Source of the DNA: CAWCXF01 sp963799455
GTDB taxonomy: Bacteria; Pseudomonadota; Alphaproteobacteria; Rhodobacterales; Rhodobacteraceae
Assembly: GCA_963799455.1 (NCBI GenBank)
Contig: CAWCXF010000008.1
Location: forward strand, 310,001-374,000
DNA length: 64,000 bases
Reading direction: 5' to 3'
In this document: piece by piece, positions 53,743 to 62,526 of the stretch
How the letters are laid out: each line of letters opens with the position of its first letter
Numbering within the stretch: position 1 is the stretch's first letter
Notes under the pieces: generated by a model
The model's input: only the letters and a program-made list of their open reading frames with translations
What the model was told of the DNA's origin: nothing
The model's database searches: none
Program-made: the position numbers and the translations under genes

Positions 53743-54830
53743 CGCTCCACCTCTACCTCGCTCGGCGGTTCGGGCGCGCGTTCCTCGGCGTGCTCGGCGC
53801 CTTGTCGGCGGCCCTCGTGCTCGTCGATCTGGCCGAGCAGGCGCGCCGGCTCGAAGGGACGGATGTGGGCTTCCGCGAGGCGCTGGGGCTCGCGCTCCTC
53901 AACGCGCCGCGCACGGTCCACGAGGTTCTGCCGCTCGTCGCCGTGATCGCCACCATCGCGCTCTTCCTCGGCCTCTCGCGCTCCTCGGAGATGGTGGCGA
54001 TCCGCGCCGCCGGGCGCGGCGGGCTCGGCGCGCTGCGCGGACCCGTCGCGGTGGCGCTGGCCGCGGGCGGGCTGTCGGTGGCGGTGCTCGACCCGATCGT
54101 GGCGTCCACCGCGCAGCGCTTCGAGGCGCTCGAGGACCGCTACCGCGGCGAGGGCTCGGTGCTGTCGCTCTCGGATGGCGGGCTCTGGCTGCGCCAGGGC
54201 GACGCGACGGGCCAGACCGTGATCCACGCCGCCTCAGCGAGCCTCGACGGCACCGTGCTGTCGGGCGCGAGCTTCGTCACCTTCGGCGAGGACGGGGCGC
54301 CCGCGCGCCGCATCGAGGCCGAGCGCGCCGAGCTGGTCCCCGGCGCCTGGGCGCTCGCGCAGGTCAAAGACTGGCCGCTGCTCGCGCCCAACCCCGAGGC
54401 CGCGGCGCGCACCGCCGCCGCGCTGCGCCTGCCCACCGAGCTGACGCGCGCGCAGATCCGCGACAGCTTCGGCGACCCCTCCGGCGTCTCGATCTGGGAG
54501 CTGCCGGCCTTCATCGCGGCGCTCGACGCGGCCGGCTTCTCGGCGCGCGCGCACCGCATGTTCCTCCAGGCGGAGCTGGCCTCGCCGCTCTTCCTCGCCG
54601 CCATGGTGCTGGCGGGCGCGGCCTTCACCATGCGTCCCACCCGCGCCGGGCGCACCGGGCCGATGGTGCTGGGAGCGGTGCTGACGGGCAGCGCGCTCTA
54701 CTTCCTGCGCGACTTCGCCTCGATCCTCGGCGCCAACGGCGAGGCGCCGATCTGGCTCGCCGCCTGGGCGCCGCCGGTGGCCGCCGTGGCGCTCGCCACG
54801 GGGCTGCTGCTGCACCTCGAGGACGGGTGA
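53739..54830 (+). CDS. lptG: LPS export permease LptG
   Basis: The 363-residue partner of LptF has a GTG start overlapping the lptF stop. It has the same architecture: helices (RRFGRAFLGVLGALSAALVLVDLAEQAR), a periplasmic jellyroll with GGLWLRQGD, and C-terminal helices (MRPTRAGRTGPMVLGAVLTGSALYFLRD). PRTVHEVLPLVAVIATIALFLGLSRSSEMVAIRAAG is the coupling-helix region that meets the LptB ATPase. It overlaps lptD as GTGA. Confidence 0.94.
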   Translation: MTLHLYLARRFGRAFLGVLGALSAALVLVDLAEQARRLEGTDVGFREALGLALLNAPRTVHEVLPLVAVIATIALFLGLSRSSEMVAIRAAGRGGLGALRGPVAVALAAGGLSVAVLDPIVASTAQRFEALEDRYRGEGSVLSLSDGGLWLRQGDATGQTVIHAASASLDGTVLSGASFVTFGEDGAPARRIEAERAELVPGAWALAQVKDWPLLAPNPEAAARTAAALRLPTELTRAQIRDSFGDPSGVSIWELPAFIAALDAAGFSARAHRMFLQAELASPLFLAAMVLAGAAFTMRPTRAGRTGPMVLGAVLTGSALYFLRDFASILGANGEAPIWLAAWAPPVAAVALATGLLLHLEDG

Positions 54831-57055
54831 GGCGCGCGCTCGCCCTCGCGCTGTGGCTCCTGGCCGCGCCGGCCTCGACCCAGGAGGCCGGGCGGCCGGC
54901 GCCGGCCGCGCCCGGCGTGGAGCCCGCATCTGCGCCCGGGGCCGCGCCCGGGGCCGGGGCGGACGCGGCGCCGGAGGCGGCGACGCTGGTCGCCGACCGG
55001 GTCCGCGTCGAGGCGGGCGCGCTGGTCGCCGAAGGCGACGTCGAGGTGCGCTACGGCGCGACGCGCCTGACGGCCTCCAGGGTCGCCTACGACCGCGAGA
55101 ACGAGAGCATCGTCGTCACCGGGCCGATCCGCGTGGACGACGGCGCCGGCGCGGTGATCGTCGCCGACGCCGCGGCGCTCGACGCCGACCTCAGGGCCGG
55201 GATCCTGCGCGGCGCGCGGCTGGTGCTCGACCGGCAGCTCCAGATCGCCGCGGCCGAGATCGCGCGGGCGGGCGAGGTCTCGCGGCTCACCCGCGCCGTC
55301 GCCTCCTCGTGCAACGTCTGCGCCGCCTACCCCGTGCCGCTGTGGGAGATCCGCGCCGCGCGCGTCACCTTCGACGAGGCCGAGCGGCAGATCTACTTCG
55401 ACCGCGCCCAGCTTCGCCTCGCCGGCGTGCCGGTGCTCTACCTGCCCCGCCTGCGCCTGCCGGGGCCGGGCAACGACCGCGCCCGCGGCTTCCTGGTGCC
55501 CCGCCTTCGCTCGACCACCCTGCTCGGGACGGGGCTGATCGCGCCCTACTTCGTGCCGCTCGGAGGGCGCGCCGACCTCACCTTCTCGCCCTACCTCTCG
55601 GCCCGGACGCGCACGTTGGGCACGCGCTACCGCCAGGCCTTCCGCCGCGGCGCGATCGAGGTCGAGGGCGCCGTGACCTCCGACGACATCCGCGGCGACG
55701 ACGCCCGCGGCTACGTCTTCGGCGAAGGGGCCTTCGTGCTGCCGCGCGGCTTCGTGCTCGACTTCGACCTGCGCGCGGCGAGCGACGACACCTATCTGCT
55801 CGACTACGGCATCTCCGAGGACGACTACCTCGCCAGCGCCGTGACCGTGTTCCGCGCCCGGCCGGACGAGTATGTCGAGACCCGCCTGCTGAGCTTCCAG
55901 GCTCTGCGCGGGGTCGCCGTGGCGGCGACCTCGCCTCGCCTCCAAGCGGGGTTCGACTGGCGCCGCAGGCTCGCGCCGCGGGGCCTGGGGACGCTCGACC
56001 TCGGGGTCTCGGGCGACGCCTACCTGCGCGACTCGACGCTCGGGCGCGACACCGCCGTGGACCGCGACACGCTCCCCGACGGACGCGACGCCGTGCGCCT
56101 CGGCGCCACCGCCGACTGGCGCGGCGCGCGCATCCTGCCGGGCGGCGTCGTCGCGGCGGGGCTGGGGCGGCTCGACCTCGACAGCTTCGAGGTCGCCCAG
56201 GACGACGCCTTCCCCGATCGCGTCACCCGGATCCTGCCCGTTCTGGGCGCCGAGCTGCGCTGGCCGCTGCGGCGCCTCGACGCCTCGGGCGCGGTGGACG
56301 TGCTCGAGCCCGCGCTGCTCGTCGCCTGGTCGCCCGAGGGCCCCGACAGGCCGCCCCTGGAGGATTCCACGCGCGTCGAGCTCGACCAGGGCAACCTCCT
56401 GGCGCTCTCGCGATTCCCCGGCGAGGACGCCGTCGAGCGGGGGCCGCGCGCCTCCCTGGGCCTCGGCTGGCGCCGCTACGGCGCGGCGGGGTGGGAGGCG
56501 GGCGCGACGCTGGGCCGCGTGCTGCGCGCCCGGGACGACGCGCGGCTGGTCGCGGGCACCGGGCTCGACGGCCCCGCCTCCGACTGGCTCGCCGCGGTCG
56601 ATCTCGACACCGGCGCGGGCCTGAGGCTCGTGAGCCGCACGCTGGTGGGCGACGATCTCGGCCTCTCGGCGAGCGAGGCGGTGCTGGCCTACGAGACGGG
56701 GCGCGTGGCGCTCGACGCGGGCTACGCCTGGCTCGCCGCCGTGACGGGGCCCGACGGGATCGCCCGGCCCCGGATCTCGCAGCTCACGCTCGACGCCGAC
56801 CTGGCGATCACGCGCCGCTGGGCGGGCAGCGCGGCGGTGCGCTACGACTTTCGCGCCGAGCGGGCGCAGACGGCCGGCGTCGGCCTGATCTGGCGCAACG
56901 ACTGCGCCGAGGTCGACCTTTCGGTCTCGCGCCGGTTCGAGGACTCGTCTAGCCTCGTGCCCGAGACGCGCTTCGGGCTCTCGGTGGCGCTGTTGGGCTT
57001 CGGCGACCGCGAGGCCGCGCGCGGCCGCTCGACCTGCGAGCCGAGGGTCCGCTAG
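54827..57055 (+). CDS. lptD: LPS-assembly protein LptD
   Basis: The 742-residue outer-membrane protein has a GTG start overlapping the lptG stop and a signal peptide ending near residue 19. A Pro/Ala linker, an OstA/LptA-like jellyroll (about 50-160: VEVRYGATRLTASRVAYDRENESIVVTG) and a C-terminal beta barrel follow. Two cysteines (SCNVCAAY) and later ones may form the disulfides needed for assembly. LptD with LptE inserts LPS into the outer leaflet. The next gene is its chaperone SurA. Confidence 0.93.
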   Translation: MRRALALALWLLAAPASTQEAGRPAPAAPGVEPASAPGAAPGAGADAAPEAATLVADRVRVEAGALVAEGDVEVRYGATRLTASRVAYDRENESIVVTGPIRVDDGAGAVIVADAAALDADLRAGILRGARLVLDRQLQIAAAEIARAGEVSRLTRAVASSCNVCAAYPVPLWEIRAARVTFDEAERQIYFDRAQLRLAGVPVLYLPRLRLPGPGNDRARGFLVPRLRSTTLLGTGLIAPYFVPLGGRADLTFSPYLSARTRTLGTRYRQAFRRGAIEVEGAVTSDDIRGDDARGYVFGEGAFVLPRGFVLDFDLRAASDDTYLLDYGISEDDYLASAVTVFRARPDEYVETRLLSFQALRGVAVAATSPRLQAGFDWRRRLAPRGLGTLDLGVSGDAYLRDSTLGRDTAVDRDTLPDGRDAVRLGATADWRGARILPGGVVAAGLGRLDLDSFEVAQDDAFPDRVTRILPVLGAELRWPLRRLDASGAVDVLEPALLVAWSPEGPDRPPLEDSTRVELDQGNLLALSRFPGEDAVERGPRASLGLGWRRYGAAGWEAGATLGRVLRARDDARLVAGTGLDGPASDWLAAVDLDTGAGLRLVSRTLVGDDLGLSASEAVLAYETGRVALDAGYAWLAAVTGPDGIARPRISQLTLDADLAITRRWAGSAAVRYDFRAERAQTAGVGLIWRNDCAEVDLSVSRRFEDSSSLVPETRFGLSVALLGFGDREAARGRSTCEPRVR

Positions 57056-57097
57056 GGCCCCGTCTTCCGCACCCTTCACCCAGCAGCAGGACGTCCG

Positions 57098-58477
57098 ATG
57101 CGCCGACCCAAGACCATCGCAACCGCCCTCGCCCTCGCGGCCGCGCTCTCGGCGATCCCCGCCGGCGCGCAGAACATGTTCGCGCCGATGGCGCGCGTGG
57201 GCGACCAGGTCGTCACCGCCTACGAGCTCGACCAGCGCGTGGCCTTCAACCGCGCGCTGAGCGCGCCGGGCGACCTGGAGGCGCTCGCGCTCGAGCAGCT
57301 CATCGAGGACCGGCTGCGCCTGATCGCGGCCGGGCTCGACGACATCGACCCGACCGAGGAGGAGGTGACCGAGGGCATGGAGGAGTTCGCCTCGCGCGCG
57401 AACCTCTCGCTCGACGCGTTCCTGGCCGAGATCGCCCGCTTCGACGTCGCCGAGGAGACCTTCCGCGACTTCGTGCGCGCGGGCCTCGCCTACCGCCTCG
57501 TCGTGCAGGAGCGCTTCGGCCCGCTCGTGGGCCGGAGCGTGGGCGAGGCCGAGGTCGAGCGCGCCATCGCGCGCGTCGAGCCGCGCGGCCGGCTGGAGGC
57601 GCTGCTCGCGGAGATCATCCTGCCCGCCGACACGCCCGAGCGCGAGGCCGAGGCGCTGCGGCTCGCGGGCGAGCTGAAGTCGATCACCAGCTTCGAGCGC
57701 TTCTCCGAGGCCGCGCGCCGGATCTCCTTCGCCGCCACGCGCGATGTCGGCGGACGGCTCGACCCGCTGCCGCTTGAGGGCCTTCCGGCGACGATCCAGG
57801 CGCAGCTCCTGAGCCTGAGCCCCGGCGAGGTCAGCGACCCGATCCCGCTGCCGGGCGCGCTGGTGGTGTTCCAGCTCCGCGGCCTCGAGGAGACCACGGC
57901 CGCGCCCGCGCCGCCCAAGGCGATCGACTACGCCGCCCTCTACCTGCCCGGCGGGCGCAGCGCGCAGGCGCTGGCCGAGGCCGCCGCCATCGACGCGCGC
58001 GTGGACGACTGCGACGACCTCTACGGCGTGGCCCGCGACCTGCCGCCCGAGCGGCTCGAGCGCGGCACCCGGGCGCTGGATGCGATCCCCGCCGACGTGG
58101 CGGCGCAGCTGGCGCTGCTCGATCCGGGCGAGGTCTCGCTCGCGCTGACCCGCGCGGGCGGGCGCACGCTCGTCTTCCTGATGCTGTGCGGGCGCGACCC
58201 GCTGCCGGAGGCGGACGAGGGCGCGATCGGCTTCGAGCGCGAGCCCGACAGCGTCACCGCGCAGGCAGCCTCGGACGAGGAGACGGCGGGCGAGGAGACG
58301 GCGGGCGAGGAGCTGGCGGGCGCCGGGGAGACCGCGGACGCCGAGGGGGAGGCCGAGGCCCCGCCCCCCGAGCTCGTCGCCGCGCAGATCCGCAGCGCGC
58401 GGCTCCAATCCTTCGCCGACGCCTATCTCGACGAGCTGCGCGCCGAGGCGGGCGTCGAGATCCTGGGCCGGCCGTGA
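57098..58477 (+). CDS. surA: Periplasmic chaperone/peptidyl-prolyl isomerase SurA
   Basis: The 459-residue secreted protein has a signal peptide of about 24 residues (AGAQ). The SurA N-domain (MARVGDQVVTAYELDQRVAFNRAL) and a parvulin domain (LLAEIILPADTPE ... SEAARRISFAATRDVGGRLDPLPLEGLP) follow, then a second degenerate parvulin-like part. SurA escorts outer-membrane proteins, including LptD encoded just upstream. Near residues 394-408 there are three copies of a five-residue unit (EETAG type), coded by 15-bp repeats. The stop overlaps pdxA as GTGA. Confidence 0.92.
   Translation: MRRPKTIATALALAAALSAIPAGAQNMFAPMARVGDQVVTAYELDQRVAFNRALSAPGDLEALALEQLIEDRLRLIAAGLDDIDPTEEEVTEGMEEFASRANLSLDAFLAEIARFDVAEETFRDFVRAGLAYRLVVQERFGPLVGRSVGEAEVERAIARVEPRGRLEALLAEIILPADTPEREAEALRLAGELKSITSFERFSEAARRISFAATRDVGGRLDPLPLEGLPATIQAQLLSLSPGEVSDPIPLPGALVVFQLRGLEETTAAPAPPKAIDYAALYLPGGRSAQALAEAAAIDARVDDCDDLYGVARDLPPERLERGTRALDAIPADVAAQLALLDPGEVSLALTRAGGRTLVFLMLCGRDPLPEADEGAIGFEREPDSVTAQAASDEETAGEETAGEELAGAGETADAEGEAEAPPPELVAAQIRSARLQSFADAYLDELRAEAGVEILGRP
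58277..58321 (+). repeat. 15-bp tandem repeat inside surA
   Basis: Two identical GAGGAGACGGCGGGC units and a third differing at one position (GAGGAGCTGGCGGGC) add EETAG-EETAG-EELAG to the acidic C-terminal region. The unit length is the same as the repeats in rne, rsmA and upstream of the homocysteine methyltransferase gene. Confidence 0.85.
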
Positions 58478-59517
58478 GCGCGCCCCGCCCCGCCCCGCCC
58501 CGCCCGGCCCTGCCCCGCCGCGCGCCCGAGGCCGCGCCCGTCGTCCTCACCTGCGGCGAGCCCGCGGGCATAGGCCCCGAGCTCGCCCGCATGGCCTGGG
58601 AGGGCTTGGGCGCTTCGCTCCCCTTCGCCTGGATCGGCGACCCGCGCCACCTGCCGCGCGGCACGCCCACGGCCACCATCGACGACCCGTCGCAGGCCCG
58701 CGCCGCCTGCGCGCGCGGCCTGCCCGTGCTGGCCCATCCCTTCGCGGAGCGCGCCCGCCCCGGCCTGCCCTCGGCGGCCAACGCCCAGGGCGTGGTGGAC
58801 GTCATCGCCCGCGGCGCCCGGCTCGCCCGCGACGGCGCGGCCTCGGCGCTCGTCACCGCGCCGATCCACAAGGCCGCGCTCCAGGAGGGCGCCCGCTTCC
58901 CCCATCCCGGCCACACCGAGTTCCTCGCCCATCTCTGCGAGACCCCCCACGTCGTCATGATGCTGGCCTGCGACGCGCTGCGGGTGGTCCCCGCGACCAT
59001 CCACATCCCCCTGGCGGAGGTGCCGCGCGCGCTGACGGCCGAGTCGCTCACGGCCACCCTGCGCACGATCCACCGCGCCCTGATGCGCGACTTCGGCGTC
59101 GAGCGCCCGCGCATCGCGGTGGCGGGCCTCAACCCGCACGCCGGCGAGGGCGGCCACATCGGGCGCGAGGAGATCGAGGTGATCGCCCCCGTGCTCGACC
59201 GGCTGCGCGGCGAGGGGATGGCGCTGCTGGGGCCGCTGTCGGCCGACACCCTGTTCCACGCCGGGGCCCGCGCGCGCTACGACTGCGCCGTCGCCATGTA
59301 TCACGATCAGGCGCTGATCCCGATCAAGACCATCGACTTCGCGGGCGGCGTCAACGTCACCCTGGGCCTGCCGATCGTGCGGACCTCGCCCGACCACGGC
59401 ACCGCGCTCGACATCGCCGGGACGGGCCGCGCCGACCCCACCAGCACGATCAACGCGCTCGTGCTCGCCGACGGCATCGCGCGCGCGCGGGCCGCCGCCG
59501 CCGCCGTCGGGGCCTGA
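58474..59517 (+). CDS. pdxA: 4-hydroxythreonine-4-phosphate dehydrogenase
   Basis: The 347-residue enzyme has a GTG start overlapping the surA stop, with a Pro/Arg-rich stretch before the conserved VVLTCGEPAGIGPELA. Other landmarks are LVTAPIHKAALQEG, PGHTEFLAHLC, GLNPHAGEGGHIGREE, YHDQALIPIKTIDF and TSPDHGTALDIAG; the histidines and aspartate bind the catalytic metal. It oxidises 4-phosphohydroxythreonine in pyridoxal phosphate synthesis. It lies 55 bp before rsmA, as in many Proteobacteria. Confidence 0.95.
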   Translation: MSAPRPAPPRPALPRRAPEAAPVVLTCGEPAGIGPELARMAWEGLGASLPFAWIGDPRHLPRGTPTATIDDPSQARAACARGLPVLAHPFAERARPGLPSAANAQGVVDVIARGARLARDGAASALVTAPIHKAALQEGARFPHPGHTEFLAHLCETPHVVMMLACDALRVVPATIHIPLAEVPRALTAESLTATLRTIHRALMRDFGVERPRIAVAGLNPHAGEGGHIGREEIEVIAPVLDRLRGEGMALLGPLSADTLFHAGARARYDCAVAMYHDQALIPIKTIDFAGGVNVTLGLPIVRTSPDHGTALDIAGTGRADPTSTINALVLADGIARARAAAAAVGA

Positions 59518-59572
59518 TGGCGGCCGTCGTCGCGGCGCGCGCACGCGGCGACGACGCGCGGCCGATCGCCCG

Positions 59573-60454
59573 ATGAGCGCGATCGACGCCCTGCCGCCCC
59601 TGCGCGAGGTCATCGCCCGGCACGGGCTGAGCGCCAGGAAGGCGCTCGGCCAGAACTTCATCCTCGACCTGAACCTCACCGCCCGGATCGCGCGCGCCGC
59701 CGGGGATCTGACGGCCCACGACGTGCTGGAGGTCGGCCCCGGCCCCGGCGGGCTGACGCGCGGGCTGCTGGCCGAGGGCGCGCGCCGGGTGCTGGCGATC
59801 GAGAAGGACGCGCGCTGCCTGCCGGCGCTGGCCGAGATCGCCGCCGCCCATCCGGGCCGGCTGACGGTGCTGCACGCGGACGCGCTTCGGGTGGACCCGC
59901 TCGATCATCTCGCCGCGCCCTACCTCGTCGCCGCCAACCTGCCCTACAACGTCGGCACCGAGCTGCTGGTGAGATGGCTGACGCCGCCCTCCTGGCCGCC
60001 CGATTGGGCGTCGCTGACGCTGATGTTCCAGCGCGAGGTGGCCGAGCGGATCGTGGCCGTGCCCGGCTCGAAGGCCTACGGGCGGCTCGCGGTGCTGGCG
60101 CAGTGGCGCGCGGACGCGCGCATCGTCATGACGCTGCCGCCCGAGGCCTTCGTGCCGCCGCCCAAGGTGCGCTCGGCCGTGGTCCGCGTGACGGCGCTTC
60201 CCGCCCCGCGTTTCGAGGCCGAGCCCGAGGCGCTCTCGCGCGTGGTCGCCGCGGCCTTCAACCAGCGGCGCAAGATGCTGCGCGCCGCGCTCAGGGGGCT
60301 CGCGCCCGACATCGAGGATCGCCTGCGCGCCGCCGGGATCGAGCCCACGGCGCGGGCCGAGGCGGTGCCGATCGAGGGCTTCTGCGCCCTGGCACGCGAG
60401 CTGGGGGCACGCGAGCTGGGGACGCGCAAGCTGGGGACGCGCGAGCGGACCTAG
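59573..60454 (+). CDS. rsmA: 16S rRNA dimethyladenosine transferase RsmA (KsgA)
   Basis: The 293-residue enzyme has KALGQNFILDLNL, the SAM-binding VGPGPGGLTRG (54-64) and the catalytic NLPYNV at 122-127. It dimethylates two adjacent adenines at the 3' end of 16S rRNA during 30S assembly. The C-terminal RNA-binding domain ends with FNQRRKMLRAALRG. The last 20 residues are a five-residue repeat (ARELG/TRKLG type) coded by 15-bp units, which looks like a recent tail extension. It is convergent with the DUF4167 gene. Confidence 0.95.
   Translation: MSAIDALPPLREVIARHGLSARKALGQNFILDLNLTARIARAAGDLTAHDVLEVGPGPGGLTRGLLAEGARRVLAIEKDARCLPALAEIAAAHPGRLTVLHADALRVDPLDHLAAPYLVAANLPYNVGTELLVRWLTPPSWPPDWASLTLMFQREVAERIVAVPGSKAYGRLAVLAQWRADARIVMTLPPEAFVPPPKVRSAVVRVTALPAPRFEAEPEALSRVVAAAFNQRRKMLRAALRGLAPDIEDRLRAAGIEPTARAEAVPIEGFCALARELGARELGTRKLGTRERT
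60391..60450 (+). repeat. 15-bp tandem repeat at the 3' end of rsmA
   Basis: Two perfect units of GGCACGCGAGCTGGG are followed by two diverged ones (GACGCGCAAGCTGGG and GACGCGCGAGCGGAC) running to the stop. They encode the ARELG-type tail. Confidence 0.85.
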
Positions 60455-60725
60455 CGCCGCCGGCGGGCTGCGCTCGTCGGCGCGAACGGGAACGATCCCG
60501 GGCGCGCGCCTCTCGGCTCGTCGAGGACGGACCCAGAGCGCGCGGGGACGGCTCGCCGGAGCGGCCGAGGCCATCGCACGCGGCCCGCGCCGGAGGGGCC
60601 CACGCGACCCGGGGGTGGGCGCGCCGCCGAACCGAGGGCCGCGGATGGGCGGCCGATGACCCTCGGAGCGCCGCGCAGGCCGAGGGAGGCGGGGCGTCGG
60701 CCCGTCGGTCAGGAGGCCGTCCGCG

Positions 60726-61454
60726 CTACTCGGCGGCCTCCGAGGAGGACCGGGCGGAGCCGTCGTCCTGCGCCGCGGCGGGGCGGCGCGAGCGCGAGCG
60801 GCGGGTGCGCTTGCGCTCCTCGGGCGTCTCGATCGGGCCCGCGTCCTGCGGCGGCTCGGCGTCGCGGGCCTCGCCGCGGTCCTCGCGGGGCGCGTCGTCG
60901 TCGGGCTCGGCGCGGCGCGGCTCGCGCTCGGCCCGCCCCTGGGCGGCCGCCCCGTCCTGCTCGAAGCGCTCCGGCTCGGCGCGGCGCGCCTCGGGCGCGT
61001 CCTCGGGCTCGGCGCGCCGCGCCTCACGCGGCTGATCCTGCTCGGCGCGCCGCGCCTCACGCGGCTGATCCTGCTCGGCGCGCCGCGCCTCGCGGGCCTG
61101 ATCCTGCTCGGCGCGGCGCGCCTCGCGGGCCTCGCGCTCCTGGTTTTCGCGGCTCTGGCGGGCCTGGTTCTCGCGCTCCTGCTGGAGGCGGCGGTCCTCC
61201 ATCTCGCGCTGCGCCTCTCCCAGCATCCGCGTGTAGTGCTCGGCGTGCTGGAGGAAGTTCTCGGCCGCGACGCGGTCGTTGGAGAGCTGCGCGTCGCGCG
61301 CCAGCATCTGATACTTGTCGATGATCTGCTGGGGCGTGCCGCGCACCTTGCCCTCCGGGCCGGAGCTGTCGAACACGCGGTTGACCACGTTGCCGCCCGA
61401 GGGGCGGCTGCTGCGGTTGGGCTTCGAGCGCGAGCGGCTCTTGGATGATCTCAT
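60726..61454 (-). CDS. DUF4167 domain protein with charged repeats
   Basis: The 242-residue protein starts at the ATG at 61454 (MRSSKSRSRSKPNRSSRPSGGN). The DUF4167 domain spans about 20-90 (VVNRVFDSSGPEGKVRG, QQIIDKYQMLARDAQLSNDRVAAENFLQHAEHYTR), preceded by a basic tail typical of the family. The remainder is a highly charged coiled coil with an 11-residue repeat (AEQDQPREARR), then a disordered acidic end and an RSRSRRP cluster. It is probably RNA- or ribosome-associated, but that is inference; no function is established. It follows prmC on the same strand. Confidence 0.87.
   Translation of the reverse strand: MRSSKSRSRSKPNRSSRPSGGNVVNRVFDSSGPEGKVRGTPQQIIDKYQMLARDAQLSNDRVAAENFLQHAEHYTRMLGEAQREMEDRRLQQERENQARQSRENQEREAREARRAEQDQAREARRAEQDQPREARRAEQDQPREARRAEPEDAPEARRAEPERFEQDGAAAQGRAEREPRRAEPDDDAPREDRGEARDAEPPQDAGPIETPEERKRTRRSRSRRPAAAQDDGSARSSSEAAE
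61009..61110 (-). repeat. 33-bp tandem repeat in the DUF4167 gene
   Basis: Three near-identical 33-bp units, each coding AEQDQPREARR or a close variant, sit in the coiled-coil part of the gene. Copy number is likely variable between strains. Confidence 0.8.
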
Positions 61455-61660
61455 GGGTCCGTTACGTCCCGGCTGTTTGCGAGGGTCCGGCCGCGGACGT
61501 GTCGGGGCCGGGGGCCCGGCCTCGGACGCGAGCGCGGCCGATCCAGGTGTCTGACGGGGCTGTGCGACCGGTGTCGCGGGCGGTTCTCCGCCGGGGGCCT
61601 TCGAGCCCCGCGCCACGACCCCATCAAGCACGGGCCGCGGGCGGTGGCAAGCGCAATTCG

Positions 61661-62518
61661 TCAAGGGGTTCCGCCGGGCGGGGCCGGAGCGTGCGCCCGA
61701 GCCACCCGCCCCCTTCCGTCCATGTCGGGGCTGATCGCCACGGCGTCAAGCCCAGCCGCGCGCAGGATCGCCGCCACCGCCGCGCCCTGCCCCGCGCCGA
61801 ACTCCAGCAGCGCCCGGCCACCCGGCGCGAGATGGCGCGCGAGACCGCCCGCGATCGCGCGATGCGCCCCGAGCCCGTCGCCTCCGGGCGTCAGCGCCAG
61901 GCGCGGCTCGGCCCGCACCTCCGGCGCCAGCGCGTCGACCTCCCCTTCCGCGATGTAGGGCGGGTTCGAGACGATCAGGTCGAAGCGGCCCCCGACGCCC
62001 TCCCACCAATCCGAGCGCCGCAGCTCGAGGCGCGCCGCGACGCCGTGCATGGCCGCGTTGCGCGCCGCCACCGCCAGCGCCGGCCCGCTGAGGTCGGTCG
62101 CCACGCCCGTGGCGCCCGGCCGCTCCGCCAGCAGCGTCACCGCGAGGCAGCCCGTCCCCGTCCCGAGGTCGAGGACGCGCGCGAAGGGCTCCGCGAGCGC
62201 CGCCGCGATCAGCGTCTCGGTCTCCGGGCGCGGGGCGAGCGTGTCGAGCGTCACCGCGAAGTCGCGCCCCCAGAACGCGGCCCGCCCCGTGACATGCGCC
62301 ACCGAGCGCCCCGAGACGCGCGCCGCCACCGCCGCGTCGAGGCGCGCGCGCGCCTCGGGCGGCATGGGCTCGCCACGAAGGAGCGTCACGCGGCCGGGCT
62401 CGACGCCCCCGGCCCAGGCCGCGAGCCGGCGCGCGTCGCGCGCGGGCCCCTCGACCCCGGCGGAGGCCAGGCGCCGCGTCGCCGCGCGCAGCGCCGCGTC
62501 CCAGCTCGGCGCGCTCAC
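61661..62518 (-). CDS. prmC: Release factor N5-glutamine methyltransferase PrmC
   Basis: The 285-residue enzyme has a GTG start at 62518, 8 bp after prfA (VSAPSWDAALRAATRRLASAG). The N-terminal helical domain recognises release factors. The SAM motif is VLDLGTGTGCLAV (115-127), and the glutamine-specific NPPY lies at 185-188 in LIVSNPPYIAEGE. RPETETL near 97-103 is also characteristic. It methylates the glutamine of the GGQ motif in PrfA and PrfB. The prfA-prmC pairing fits its substrate. A longer open frame spans it and the first part of prfA because of the prfA frameshift. Confidence 0.93.
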   Translation of the reverse strand: MSAPSWDAALRAATRRLASAGVEGPARDARRLAAWAGGVEPGRVTLLRGEPMPPEARARLDAAVAARVSGRSVAHVTGRAAFWGRDFAVTLDTLAPRPETETLIAAALAEPFARVLDLGTGTGCLAVTLLAERPGATGVATDLSGPALAVAARNAAMHGVAARLELRRSDWWEGVGGRFDLIVSNPPYIAEGEVDALAPEVRAEPRLALTPGGDGLGAHRAIAGGLARHLAPGGRALLEFGAGQGAAVAAILRAAGLDAVAISPDMDGRGRVARAHAPAPPGGTP

Positions 62519-62526
62519 GATGAGGC

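Noticed and set aside
54698..58408. 1236-residue minus-strand open frame
   Set aside because: It is antisense to lptD and surA, which have clear domains. Composition is typical of a shadow frame.
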